NCBI GenBank assembly: GCA_902778535.1
Contig: CACYYG010000001.1
Coordinates: forward strand, 168,699 to 232,698
Direction of reading: 5' to 3'
DNA length: 64,000 nt
From: an uncultured Prevotellaceae bacterium
GTDB taxonomy: Bacteria > Bacteroidota > Bacteroidia > Bacteroidales > Bacteroidaceae
The notes under the pieces were generated by a model. The model was not told where the DNA came from. It searched no databases and was given only the letters and a program-made list of their open reading frames with translations. A program made the position numbers and the translations under genes. This document shows, in pieces, positions 7,716 through 16,514 of this stretch (its first letter is position 1; every line of letters begins with the position of its first letter).

Positions 7716-9425
7716 ATGAACAGACTATCTATTATTGGTAGGATGCTTTTAGGTAGTTTCATCATCGTCGGATGCTCCGACGATGATGAAGCCGTTAAAC
7801 CCACCACATGGGAAATAGGCAACCCTACTGCTACCGATTATCCTGAGGATTACTATGCTGGCGGACTGCTGGGTACCACTGCCGTGAATACGGCCACTGC
7901 CTTTGAACAACCCTCAAAGGCAGTGGAGAACGCAAACATGATGACAGCTTTCAACGAAGGAGAGTATCTCTTCGAGAAAGACTACAACACCAACACCGAT
8001 GGTGCTTTTCATGGTCTGGGGCCTGTCTATGTGCGTCGAGGCTGTCTCTACTGTCACCCCGGCTACGGTCATGGAGCCCGTCAGACGGAATACAAGGCCG
8101 ATGCCCATCGTAACGGCTATCTGCTTGTCATTTACGACAAGACCACCAATGCCTATATCCGCTCGGTGGCCGGCATGCCGCAGACTGGTGCCGTCAAACC
8201 TTTTAAAGCACCTATCGACGAGAATCAGATCAAGATAGCGTGGAATGACTATACCGACGAGTGGGGTAACAAATTCCCCGACGGCGAAAGCTACTCGCTC
8301 ATTTACCCTGAGGTGACGATTCCCTACACAGCCTACTATGCACCCGTGGTGGTGGCACGTGGAGGCAAGGACGTTGCACTGAACGAAGCACAATATAATA
8401 ATGAGGTAGGAGTGCTGCTCGAATCAACCATCGGTATCTACGGCACAGGCCTGACCGATGCCATTCCCGATGAAGACATCACTGCCCAGTGGGAGTCAGA
8501 AAGCAAATACTTCAACAGCATTGGCAAGACAGATGCGCTGAACCCGGCCATGTGGGATCAGCAGACCAACACATGGAAGAGCTACTACAGCAATTCGCTG
8601 CAGGGTGATGGCACGAAGTATGTGCGCCGCTATACCTACGCCCTCTCGCGTGGTCCTATCCTCGATGCTGCCGGTGCCAACGCCATCTGGAACATCACCA
8701 ACGTCACGCGCTCCGACCGTCGCTATCACTACCTCGACCTGGCAGGTACCTACTATGCCACTCAGTCGTCGAAGGACCCCGAGGTGCAGGCTGGCTTTAC
8801 AGACTATATCAACCGCATTGATCCTGCAGGAGCACACCCCGAGTGGCATACGGGTAATCTGGAGAAAGACATCTATACCTATCTGACCAGCAAGCAACTT
8901 GATGCTGAGATGAGCGATGCGCAGTACAAGAATCTGATGATCTGGCATCGGGGACTGGCCGTTCCTGCTGCACGCAATACCACTACAGATGACTTCAAGA
9001 AGGGCAAAGAACTCTTTACCCAGATTGGCTGTGCTGCCTGTCACCGTCCGTCGTGGCAGACGGGCGATGACCATATCCAAGACCCTGCTAAGTTCTTCAT
9101 GGCCGACAGCGACATGCCCCGCTATCCCCACCAGAAGATTTGGCCTTATACTGACTTCGTGCAGCACCGGTTGTGGATGAAGAACGACATCCGTACTGGC
9201 TGGTGTCGCACTACCCCACTCTGGGGACGCGGACTGGCGGGCAAGACGGGCAGCGGCACCGAGCGTCTGCACGACTGCCGTGCCCGCAACGTATTGGAGG
9301 CTATCATGTGGCATGGATGTAAAAACGAGGGCGGAATGAGCGATGCCTACAATACCGTTGTAAAGTTCCGTAACCTGTCGAAGAAAGAACGTGACCAAAT
9401 CATCTATTTCATTGAATCCATCTAA
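7716..9425 (+). CDS. Di-haem c-type cytochrome lipoprotein (di-haem oxidoreductase, DUF1111 type)
   Basis: Periplasmic redox protein of 569 residues. Lipobox Cys20 (IIVGC) followed by SDDDE. Two haem-binding CxxCH motifs: CLYCH at residues 110-114 and CAACH at 439-443, the spacing of the di-haem 'thiol oxidoreductase'/MauG-like family. The C-terminal part (TPLWGRGLAGKTGSGTERL, then RNVLEAIMWHG) matches the family end. Direct neighbour of imelysin upstream and of the c-type cytochrome assembly protein downstream, whose start overlaps its end by 35 bases; that protein would attach these haems. The in vivo substrate is unknown; the imelysin context suggests iron or haem chemistry. Confidence 0.92.
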   Translation: MNRLSIIGRMLLGSFIIVGCSDDDEAVKPTTWEIGNPTATDYPEDYYAGGLLGTTAVNTATAFEQPSKAVENANMMTAFNEGEYLFEKDYNTNTDGAFHGLGPVYVRRGCLYCHPGYGHGARQTEYKADAHRNGYLLVIYDKTTNAYIRSVAGMPQTGAVKPFKAPIDENQIKIAWNDYTDEWGNKFPDGESYSLIYPEVTIPYTAYYAPVVVARGGKDVALNEAQYNNEVGVLLESTIGIYGTGLTDAIPDEDITAQWESESKYFNSIGKTDALNPAMWDQQTNTWKSYYSNSLQGDGTKYVRRYTYALSRGPILDAAGANAIWNITNVTRSDRRYHYLDLAGTYYATQSSKDPEVQAGFTDYINRIDPAGAHPEWHTGNLEKDIYTYLTSKQLDAEMSDAQYKNLMIWHRGLAVPAARNTTTDDFKKGKELFTQIGCAACHRPSWQTGDDHIQDPAKFFMADSDMPRYPHQKIWPYTDFVQHRLWMKNDIRTGWCRTTPLWGRGLAGKTGSGTERLHDCRARNVLEAIMWHGCKNEGGMSDAYNTVVKFRNLSKKERDQIIYFIESI

Positions 9426-11460
9426 GAAAATCATCCTCGCCCTATACATACTCATCGCGGTATGTATAGGGCTTGCCACCATCATAGAAAGGTATCACGG
9501 CACAGCGTTTGTCGGCAGGCACATCTACGGTGCCTGGTGGTTCTCAGCATTGTGGGCTGTGCTCACGGTGGCTTCATTTGCTTATATCATGCAGCAACGC
9601 ATGTACAAGCGTTTGGCCGTCTTTCTGCTCCACATATCGCTTGTTGTGATTCTGGCTGGTGCGCTGACAACGCATCTCTTTGCCAAGCGAGGCACTGTCA
9701 GGCTTCGTACTGGCATCGCTGAAATCAACTACATTGACACAGAGAACCACGTGGAAAGATTTCCTTTCTCCCTGACGCTGAAGGAGTTCCGCATCGTTAA
9801 CTATCCTGGTACCAATGCACCGCTTGACTACCAAAGCGTGATAGAGAGCGGCCACGAGGAGATGCTTGTTTCGATGAATCATATCGGATATATTGATGGC
9901 TATCGCTTGTTCCAGCAAAGCTACGACACAGACGGAGAGGGCGTAACGCTTGGCGTGAGCCATGATCCCTGGGGCATTGCCATCACCTATCTAGGCTATC
10001 TTTTACTACTGTTAGGCATCATTGCCACGCTGCTGTCACGAAAGACTCAGATGCGAGCGCTCTACCGTAAGGCCGTAACGATATTGCTGCTGTTAGTGAG
10101 CATGACTGTGAATGCACAAGACAAGTTACCTGTCATCGACAAGGACATTGCCCACCGAATGGGCACCATTCAAGTGCTCTACAACAACCGCATCTGTCCG
10201 CTGAACACCGTTGCCACCGACTTTGCCATCAAGATGACAGGCAGCGCCTCGTGGCACGGATATTCAGCCAACGAGATATTCTTCAGTTGGATGATATATT
10301 ACTCGCCGTGGGAGAAAGAGCTGCTGCTGAACAATAAGCGAAAAGGTGCCGACGAGCGAAATGCCGTCGCAGAGATGTTCTACAACGGACAGTTCACCAA
10401 GATTTTTCCATATCGTATTGGAGACAATGTCAACTGGTATTCACCTGGTGCCCAGTCGCTGCCAAGAGAGATTCCCGTCAAAGAGCAGTTTTTCATCAAG
10501 CAGTCGATGGATTTCCTCACTGAATCCATCGTGACCGGCCAGCGCGAACGCGCCTTCGAAATCATTGCAAAGATTAAGCTTTTCCAGCGCGAGATGACAG
10601 GCAACCTGCTACCCAGCGAGAGCAGCACACAGGCTGAACTGTTTTATAATTCGTTGAGAAGCCAGAAATGGCCGGTATTCCTGGCTCTGACCCTCAGCCT
10701 CCTGCTTTGTGTGGCAATGCTCACATCCATAGGAGAGAAACGGCTAAAGAGGGTAAGCCTTTCTTTCATGGCATTACTCACAGTTTATATTACATTGCAA
10801 CTCGCATTGCGCTGGTGGATCGGAGGGCATGTTCCTTTGAGCAACGGCCCTGAGACCATGCTGTTTATGGCATGGGTGCTGCTTCTGCTCACCTTGTTCT
10901 TACGCAAGAGTTTTCCCATCATCACTGCCTTTGGCCCGCTAATGAGCTCTTTCTGCCTGCTGGTGGCTATGCTTGGCGGGAACAGCTCGCCTATCAGCCC
11001 GCTCATGCCTGTTCTCCAGTCGCCTTTGCTCTCTGTCCACGTGATGACAGTGATGTGTGCATACGCACTATTCGCCTTGCAAATGCTAATAGGCATAAGG
11101 GCAATGTTCCTGATAAAAAAGAAAAAGGGAAACAACCAATGCCCTGACACAGAAGTGGAGCGAGCCACCGCTCTGTCGCAACTGCTGCTCTATCCTGCCG
11201 TGTTCCTGCTCGCCATCGGCATATTTCTGGGTGCCGTCTGGGCCAATGTGTCGTGGGGCAACTATTGGTCGTGGGATCCCAAGGAGACATGGGCACTCAT
11301 CACGCTCATGGTCTATGCCGTCCCCTTCCACCGCGTCTCAATTCCCATGTTTGCGAGGCCTCTCTGCTACCATTGCTACATGGTCTGTGCTTTCCTTTCC
11401 GTTATCATCACCTATTTCGGCGTCAACTACCTGCTCGGTGGAATGCACAGCTATGCCTGA
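9391..11460 (+). CDS. ccsBA: Fused ResB-like / CcsA cytochrome c biogenesis protein
   Basis: System II cytochrome c maturation protein (689 residues) that moves haem across the inner membrane and attaches it to CxxCH proteins. The N-terminal ResB-like part has membrane segments at about residues 13-33, 48-66, 74-92 and 193-213; a soluble region (about 220-420) follows; the CcsA part (about 430-689) carries the WWD haem-handling motif WGNYWSWDPKETW at 622-634. The fusion is common in Bacteroidota. The chosen start is GTG 9391, overlapping the di-haem gene by 35 bases, which implies translational coupling; the exact start is uncertain. It ends 12 bases from the convergent rsmF-like gene with no evident terminator between them. 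Confidence 0.93.
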   Translation: MTKSSISLNPSKKIILALYILIAVCIGLATIIERYHGTAFVGRHIYGAWWFSALWAVLTVASFAYIMQQRMYKRLAVFLLHISLVVILAGALTTHLFAKRGTVRLRTGIAEINYIDTENHVERFPFSLTLKEFRIVNYPGTNAPLDYQSVIESGHEEMLVSMNHIGYIDGYRLFQQSYDTDGEGVTLGVSHDPWGIAITYLGYLLLLLGIIATLLSRKTQMRALYRKAVTILLLLVSMTVNAQDKLPVIDKDIAHRMGTIQVLYNNRICPLNTVATDFAIKMTGSASWHGYSANEIFFSWMIYYSPWEKELLLNNKRKGADERNAVAEMFYNGQFTKIFPYRIGDNVNWYSPGAQSLPREIPVKEQFFIKQSMDFLTESIVTGQRERAFEIIAKIKLFQREMTGNLLPSESSTQAELFYNSLRSQKWPVFLALTLSLLLCVAMLTSIGEKRLKRVSLSFMALLTVYITLQLALRWWIGGHVPLSNGPETMLFMAWVLLLLTLFLRKSFPIITAFGPLMSSFCLLVAMLGGNSSPISPLMPVLQSPLLSVHVMTVMCAYALFALQMLIGIRAMFLIKKKKGNNQCPDTEVERATALSQLLLYPAVFLLAIGIFLGAVWANVSWGNYWSWDPKETWALITLMVYAVPFHRVSIPMFARPLCYHCYMVCAFLSVIITYFGVNYLLGGMHSYA

Positions 11461-11472
11461 CGATTGCAATGC

Positions 11473-12699
11473 CTACAGCTGCAACGGCAGGCAGAAAGGA
11501 TTGGAACTGGGGACGTGGGTGGACTTGATGGCCCACTCCTTAGGATAGAGGTTGTTGGCTCGAGTGCCGAGGTTTTTCACCAAGCCGAGGGGATGACCCT
11601 GATAACACACCTGAACTATGCCAAGCGGTGTGTCGGCAGGCAGCTGGAGTGCCTGACGCTGCAAGTAGCTGATGGCCTGCTGGTAGGAGAGGTCGATGGA
11701 CGGTGGAGGGTTGAAGGTGGAGGGTTGAGGGTGGAGGGTGGCGAGGGGCGACGTGAGAATCCTCAAGCTCTCTGAGCGTCCCACTTTCTTCTTGTTTCTT
11801 GTTTCCTGTTTCTTGCCGCCTTTCCTCATCACTGCCATAAAGAGGCCTTCGCTGCGGGTGATACCGGGGATGAAGCGATAGACGGGCTCGTCAAAGCCTG
11901 GCAGCAGCGAGCCGCCAATCCCCCACCCTGCCTCAACGTCGACGGCCAGTACCTCGGCGTCAAACGTTTCCAGTATCCAGCGGATGTTCTCCTCGTTTTC
12001 CTTCGTATTGAAGGTGCACGTGCTATAGATGAGCAGGCCGCCGTCGTGAAGACACTGCCACGCATTGCTGACGATGTCGCGCTGCAGCCGCCAGCACTTT
12101 TCCACATTCTGCCGACTCCATTCACCGATGGTCGGCGGGTCCTTGCGGAACATGCCCTCGCCTGAGCATGGCACGTCGCAGAGAATGATGTCGAACTTCA
12201 GCCCCGAGCGCACATAGTCGCGGGGATAGCTGTTGGTGACGATGCAGTCGGGCCAGCCCCATTTCGTGATGTTCTCCAACAGGATGCTGGCACGTTTGGG
12301 TACAGGCTCGTTGCTATAGAGCACGCTGCCCTCGGGCAAAGCACTCCTCAGCAGCGTAGACTTGCCACCAGGGGCAGCACAGAGGTCGAGGGCTGTCAGG
12401 GGGACTGTAGGAAGGTATTGCTGCAGGACGCTGTCGAGAAACATCGAGGCGGCCTCCTGCACATAGTAGCAGCCGGCATGGAGCAGCGGGTCGAATGTGA
12501 AGTTGGGACGCTCGGAGAGATAGTAGGCGTGGCGGCACCAGGGGACGTTTCTGAATGAAGGAAACGCTTCATTCTTCCTGGGATTGAGGCGTATGCTGAC
12601 AGGCGCTTCTTCGTCGAAAGCAGCCAGATAGCGACTGAAACGCTCCTCGCCCATCAGATTGCGCGTGGTCATGACAAACTCATCGGGCAATGCTACCAT
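11473..12699 (-). CDS. RNA m5C methyltransferase, RsmF/NOL1-NOP2-Sun family
   Basis: SAM-dependent cytosine-C5 methyltransferase, probably acting on 16S rRNA (RsmF/YebU type), 408 residues. SAM-binding motif DLCAAPGGKS at 105-114; catalytic-site motif DVPCSGEGM from 175, with PCSG; second catalytic cysteine in TCTF at 227-230. The C-terminal extension (about 330-408) resembles the RNA-binding part of RsmF-like proteins. The linker at about 295-345 (QETRNKKK, then Pro/Ser/Thr-rich TSPLATLHPQPST) is encoded by simple tandem repeats (11700-11812) and looks inserted. The start overlaps the end of the upstream porE-like gene by 7 bases on the same strand. Confidence 0.9.
   Translation of the reverse strand: MVALPDEFVMTTRNLMGEERFSRYLAAFDEEAPVSIRLNPRKNEAFPSFRNVPWCRHAYYLSERPNFTFDPLLHAGCYYVQEAASMFLDSVLQQYLPTVPLTALDLCAAPGGKSTLLRSALPEGSVLYSNEPVPKRASILLENITKWGWPDCIVTNSYPRDYVRSGLKFDIILCDVPCSGEGMFRKDPPTIGEWSRQNVEKCWRLQRDIVSNAWQCLHDGGLLIYSTCTFNTKENEENIRWILETFDAEVLAVDVEAGWGIGGSLLPGFDEPVYRFIPGITRSEGLFMAVMRKGGKKQETRNKKKVGRSESLRILTSPLATLHPQPSTFNPPPSIDLSYQQAISYLQRQALQLPADTPLGIVQVCYQGHPLGLVKNLGTRANNLYPKEWAIKSTHVPSSNPFCLPLQL
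11700..11812. repeat. Simple tandem repeats inside the rsmF-like gene
   Basis: Three tandem 14-base units GGTGGAGGGTTGAA/G (about 11702-11745) followed by repeated TTTCTTGTTTC-type units (about 11785-11812). They encode the low-complexity linker of the methyltransferase in frame. Confidence 0.8.
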
Positions 12700-14894
12700 A
12701 AGTCCTCCTGTTGTTGCGGTTCCTCTTTCTGTGGCTTGGCAGGCAGTTCCTTTACCTTGCCCTCGGCGTCAAACATGCCGTAGGTTGTGCGCAGTACGAT
12801 GAACTCGGTGCGACGGTTCAGCTGGTGACATATTTCCTGCTTCTCCTCGTCGTCAAGGGCCTCGATGAACTCGGGCGTCAGCACGTCGTCGGCCTTCAGC
12901 CAATCGTAGGTCTCGGTGAGTTTCTTCTTGATGACTTTCGGTTTCTTCTCGCCATACCCCACAGGCGAGAGGCGGTCGGCGGCAATGCCGTGCTCGATGA
13001 GATAGTTGACCACGCTCTCTGCACGGCGCTGGCTGAGCCGCTCGTTGTACTGGTCGGAGCCGCGGTTGTCGGTATGCGACGACAGCTCGATGGTGACGTT
13101 GGGATTCTCGTTCAGCAGGGCAATGAGCTTGTCGAGGGCCTCGGCAGACTCGGGTCTGAGCGTGGCCTTGTCGAAGTCGTAGAAGATGTTGTCGATGAGC
13201 ACGGGCGCGGTGATGGAGGCCAGCGGGAACTGCAGCACATACTCCTCGCTCTCCAGCACGGGTTCAACACGCAACTCCTCCTTGTGGTTGAGGAATCCCT
13301 TGCAGGTGCCGAGGAAGACGTAGCTGACGTTGGGCTTTATCTCCTCCTCGAAGGAACCGTCGCCACGCACGCTGATTTTCTTGTTCGTGCCGTCGTTGCC
13401 CACCATATAGACCAGTCCCTGCGGCAGCTCGTAGCCATCCTGTTCGTAAACCCAGCCCTTCACGGTCTGGATGACCTCGCTCTTCTCGAAAGAATAGATA
13501 TGATCCCAGCCACGGGCATCGCCACGATTGCTGGAGAAGTAGCCGCGATTGTGCAGTCCCTCGAAGGTCATGCCGAAGTCGTCGCCAGCGGAGTTCAGCG
13601 GCCAGCCGGGATGGACAACAGCCCCCCCTACGGCCCCCGAGGGGGCTTCATTTGCTTTGCCATGAGGGGCATCATCTATTGTAGCCCCCTCGGGGGCTGA
13701 AGGGGGGGCTGTTTCCACGTAGTAGATATCCAACCCGCCAAAGCCGGGATGACCGTTGCTGCTGAAGTATAAATCGCCGTTGGGCCGGAAGGTGGGGAAC
13801 ATCTCGTCGCCCGGAGTGTTGATGGGCGCCCCGACATTCTCGACGCTGACGATGCTGTTGCCGGTAAGCTCAGCCCGCCAGATGTCGTAGCCGCCCAAGC
13901 CGCCGGGCATGTCGCTGACGAAGTAGAGCCAGCGGCCGTCGGGCGAGGGAGCAGGATGTGCAAAAGTGGAAAGGGTGTCGCGGCTGATGTCGAGCACTGT
14001 GGCCTTGCCCCATGAGGCATCGCTGCGCGGCGCCGTGGCAATCTGGGCATAGCGCGGATAGCTGGGATCGGTCTTGCAGACGGTGAGATACATCGTCTTG
14101 AAATCGGCCGAGAAGGTGCAGGCGCCCTCGTCGAACTCGCTGTTCAGCTCGCTCTCAATAGGCTCCGGCTTCGACCACTTGCCTTTGTCATCCTTCTGCG
14201 AGAAGAAGATGTCGGCATTCTTCATACCCGTGATGCCGCTCACCTCGTCGCCCTTGGCCTGATTGCGAGTGCTGGAGAAGTAAAGCTGGTCGCTGTCGTC
14301 GCCAGCCAGCGCGGGTGAATATTCAGCACGGCGGGAGTTGAAAATCTCCTGCTTCTTCACCGTATAGCCCGAATAGTCGGCCTCGGCCTTCCACTGCGGC
14401 GCCATGCGCGCCGACTGCAGACCGGTGATAGTCAGGGAGGTGAGTGGTGAGAGGTGAGAGGGGAGAGAATTGTTACGGCCTTGAAGGTAATCTCTCACCA
14501 CTCGCCCCTCACCACTCACCTCTAAACTGTCGATGAGCAGCAGGAAAGTCTTCTCGGCATCCTTGTAGCTGCCGTTCTTCAGCTGCAACTGAGCGAGGTG
14601 GAAAAGGGCTGTGGTGTCGGCCTGCTTGTAGCGCACGGCATTGTTATAGGCGGCGATGGCCTTCTGAGTGAAATTGATGCGGCGATAGCAGTCGGCCATC
14701 TTCAGGGCACGCTGTCCGCGCAGAGGTTTCTCCTTGGCTTTGGTCTGCGAGTAGGCTTTCTTATAACACGTCGCGGCATCGTAATACTCGCCCAGGGCGA
14801 AAAACTTGTCACCCTTCTTCATGGCAGTGTCGGCCCCGCAAGCAGCCAGAGCCAACACCGCTATGGTCATCAGTATGATTTTATAGCAGTGCAT
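12693..14894 (-). CDS. PorE-like T9SS outer-membrane-associated lipoprotein (TPR, PD40 propeller, OmpA)
   Basis: Lipoprotein of 733 residues with the domain order described for PorE of the type IX secretion system: signal peptide and lipobox (LAAC, Cys19), TPR-like helices (about 22-120), WD40/PD40 propeller repeats (about 180-440, e.g. SPDGRWLYFVSDMPGG and PTFRPNGDLYFSSN), a carboxypeptidase-regulatory-like fold (about 470-550) and an OmpA peptidoglycan-binding domain from about 565 (IFYDFDKATLR; SSHTDNRGSDQYNERLSQRR). It would tie the T9SS to peptidoglycan; at least four proteins in this window carry T9SS-type tails. Two palindromic elements are translated within it (residues about 125-153 and 394-427), both in likely linkers. 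A generic OmpA/PD40 lipoprotein is the alternative. Confidence 0.82.
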   Translation of the reverse strand: MHCYKIILMTIAVLALAACGADTAMKKGDKFFALGEYYDAATCYKKAYSQTKAKEKPLRGQRALKMADCYRRINFTQKAIAAYNNAVRYKQADTTALFHLAQLQLKNGSYKDAEKTFLLLIDSLEVSGEGRVVRDYLQGRNNSLPSHLSPLTSLTITGLQSARMAPQWKAEADYSGYTVKKQEIFNSRRAEYSPALAGDDSDQLYFSSTRNQAKGDEVSGITGMKNADIFFSQKDDKGKWSKPEPIESELNSEFDEGACTFSADFKTMYLTVCKTDPSYPRYAQIATAPRSDASWGKATVLDISRDTLSTFAHPAPSPDGRWLYFVSDMPGGLGGYDIWRAELTGNSIVSVENVGAPINTPGDEMFPTFRPNGDLYFSSNGHPGFGGLDIYYVETAPPSAPEGATIDDAPHGKANEAPSGAVGGAVVHPGWPLNSAGDDFGMTFEGLHNRGYFSSNRGDARGWDHIYSFEKSEVIQTVKGWVYEQDGYELPQGLVYMVGNDGTNKKISVRGDGSFEEEIKPNVSYVFLGTCKGFLNHKEELRVEPVLESEEYVLQFPLASITAPVLIDNIFYDFDKATLRPESAEALDKLIALLNENPNVTIELSSHTDNRGSDQYNERLSQRRAESVVNYLIEHGIAADRLSPVGYGEKKPKVIKKKLTETYDWLKADDVLTPEFIEALDDEEKQEICHQLNRRTEFIVLRTTYGMFDAEGKVKELPAKPQKEEPQQQEDLW
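13617..13713. repeat. REPIN-like C/G-rich inverted repeat inside the porE-like gene
   Basis: Left arm 13617-13648 and right arm 13682-13713 are nearly complementary; each arm also contains an inner hairpin around GCCCCCGAGGGGGC. Loop about 33 bases. Translated in frame as a Pro/Ala/Gly-rich segment (residues about 394-427) in the propeller region. Confidence 0.85.
14437..14523. repeat. Purine-rich inverted repeat inside the porE-like gene
   Basis: GAGGTGAGTGGTGAG at 14437-14451 faces its perfect complement at 14508-14522; the inner parts of the arms pair imperfectly and the loop is around 14470-14489. Translated in frame as residues about 125-153, between the TPR and propeller parts. Confidence 0.75.
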
Positions 14895-15026
14895 ACATTA
14901 TTTATAACGCGCGACATAACGAATTATTGCATGGATGGCAGCCAATGAAAAAATATGTCATGGATTTCATTGGCGATTACCCGCCATCATACCGCCAAAC
15001 GGTTTTTTGTACTCCAAAAACGTTTC

Positions 15027-15098
15027 GTACACGTTTTGTACAGATGACGTGTACTAAAAATACACACGGTGTGTATTTTTAGTACACACGGTGTGTAC
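15027..15098. repeat. Palindrome array, family R2 copy a, 22-base period
   Basis: 15-base units start at 15039 (degenerate), 15061 and 15083, 22 bases apart; the last two read TACACACGGTGTGTA, separated by A/T-rich spacers such as TTTTTAG. A further partly palindromic stretch, GTACACGTTTTGTAC, lies at 15027-15041. Located upstream of the porE-like gene and downstream of rsgA. Same family at 40891-40965. Confidence 0.85.
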
Positions 15099-15174
15099 AA
15101 AAATAAAACGTCAGCCTTTTTTCAGCGTGCCTGACGTCTCTTTTTAAGGGGGGAACTACTCTGGCAAAAAGTGC

Positions 15175-16167
15175 TTAGTAGGCGGCGCGATACTTGCCCT
15201 CATCTTTGTCTTGAAGCATGGAAAGATAGGACTGGTAGCGGCTCTGCGCAATATAATGGTTTTCAAGGGCCTGCAACACGGCGCACCCCGGCTCGTGGGT
15301 ATGGGTGCAGTTGCTGAAGCGGCAGTCTTTTGAAAAGCGGAAGATTTCCTTAAAATAGCCGGAAATCTCCTCTGGCTCCATGCCGAAGGAGCCGAAGCCT
15401 TTGATGCCCGGGGTGTCGATGAGATAGGAGACCCCTCCCTGCCTCCCCGAAGGGGAGGAGACCTCCGCAGTTGGAGTGCACCAGTCACTCCTCCCCTTTG
15501 GGGAGGTCGGGAGGGGTATCATCTCGCTGAACGTCGTTGTGTGCATTCCCATGTTGTGGGCATCGCTCAGCTCGGCGGTGCGCAGGTTGGCGCCCGGCAC
15601 AAGGCGGTTGATGAGCGTCGACTTCCCCACCCCGCTATTGCCGCTCAGCAAGGTGATCTTCCCCTGCAGCAGCGCCGGGAGGCCATCGAAGCCGTCGCCA
15701 GTGGCAGCCGACACCTGCAGGCACTGATAGCCGATGGTTTCGTAGAGCTGCACCATCATCTGCTGATAGTGGCGCTGGTCATCGTCGAGCAGGTCGGTCT
15801 TATTGAAGACGAGAATCACCGGCACGCGGTAGGCTTCGGCCGAAGCCAGGAAACGGTCGATGAAGGTGGTGCTGGTCTCAGGATTGGCAACAGTAACGAT
15901 GAGCAGAGCTTGGTCGACATTGGCGGCGATGATGTGGCTCTGCTTCGACAGGTTGATGCTCTTGCGGATGATATAGTTGCGGCGGTCGTCGATGTCGACA
16001 ATCCACCCCTCGTCGTTCACGGTGACCACATCTCCGACAGCCACGGGATTCGTGCTCTTGATGCCTTTGATGCGGAAGTTGCCTTTTACCTTACAATCAA
16101 GCAGCTGGTCATCGTCCGTGCGGACGGTGTACCAGCTGCCAGTGTTCTTGATGACGAGTCCCTTCAT
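15175..16167 (-). CDS. rsgA: Small-ribosomal-subunit assembly GTPase RsgA
   Basis: Circularly permuted GTPase that helps late 30S maturation; 330 residues from the ATG at 16167. An in-frame ATG 13 codons upstream is rejected because [13 protein letters not shown] is the normal family start. OB-fold (about 1-70), then permuted motifs: G4 NKTD 122-125, G1 GNSGVGKST 176-184, G3 DTPG 251-254, and a zinc cluster formed by C282, C287, H289 and C295. Between the switch I-like HTTTFSEM and DTPG sits a foreign Pro/Ser/Gly-rich stretch (about 218-248), encoded by a palindromic element at 15431-15517; in relatives this loop is only a few residues. Confidence 0.95.
   Translation of the reverse strand: MKGLVIKNTGSWYTVRTDDDQLLDCKVKGNFRIKGIKSTNPVAVGDVVTVNDEGWIVDIDDRRNYIIRKSINLSKQSHIIAANVDQALLIVTVANPETSTTFIDRFLASAEAYRVPVILVFNKTDLLDDDQRHYQQMMVQLYETIGYQCLQVSAATGDGFDGLPALLQGKITLLSGNSGVGKSTLINRLVPGANLRTAELSDAHNMGMHTTTFSEMIPLPTSPKGRSDWCTPTAEVSSPSGRQGGVSYLIDTPGIKGFGSFGMEPEEISGYFKEIFRFSKDCRFSNCTHTHEPGCAVLQALENHYIAQSRYQSYLSMLQDKDEGKYRAAY
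15431..15517. repeat. REPIN-like inverted repeat inserted in frame in rsgA
   Basis: 29-base arms at 15431-15459 and 15489-15517 match at 26 of 29 positions as inverted repeats; the loop is 29 bases. Total 87 bases, exactly 29 codons. Each arm carries its own small hairpin (CCTCCCCGAAGGGGAGG, CCTCCCCTTTGGGGAGG). Confidence 0.92.
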
Positions 16168-16241
16168 AACCGGCCACAAAATTACGTCAAAAAACACACA
16201 CAGCAAAACGCTGCCTCACATTATTAAGAATATATAACATC

Positions 16242-16307
16242 ATTCCCGCCGCTGAGTACCGCTATTCCCGTTCGGGAACGCCGTCATTCCCCCGTTGTTG
16301 AGTGCTG
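16242..16307. repeat. Tandem array, family R4, 22-base period
   Basis: Three units beginning ATTCCC at 16242, 16264 and 16286, each exactly 22 bases. The middle unit contains the palindrome TTCCCGTTCGGGAA. The outer units are more degenerate (ending GAGTACCGCT and GAGTGCTG). Confidence 0.75.
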
Positions 16308-16429
16308 ATATTAAAAACCCGCGCAGAGCTGCAGACAGGTCACTCTATATAGGTGCGTCAATAATTATTTTATTCAAGTTTCACATTCGCCGCGACTTGG
16401 GGCAGATAAAAAGACAATTAGAATTTATG

Positions 16430-16514
16430 AAGACAACTTAAACAATTTGGACAACTTTTTAGATGCGCACAGGGATGCCGTAGGCAAAGTTGTCCGAGTT
16501 GTTCAAGTTGTCTT
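16430..16514. repeat. Large inverted repeat, 29-base arms
   Basis: Left arm 16430-16458 begins AAGACAACTT; the right arm 16486-16514 is its complement with about three mismatches. The 27-base loop contains GATGCGCACAGGGATGCC. It may be an isolated mobile hairpin element; the flanks show no transposase. Confidence 0.85.

Noticed and set aside
12711-13700. Long plus-strand open frame of 329 codons opposite the porE-like gene
   Set aside because: Antisense shadow of a gene with clear TPR, PD40 and OmpA domains; the product has no recognisable motif.
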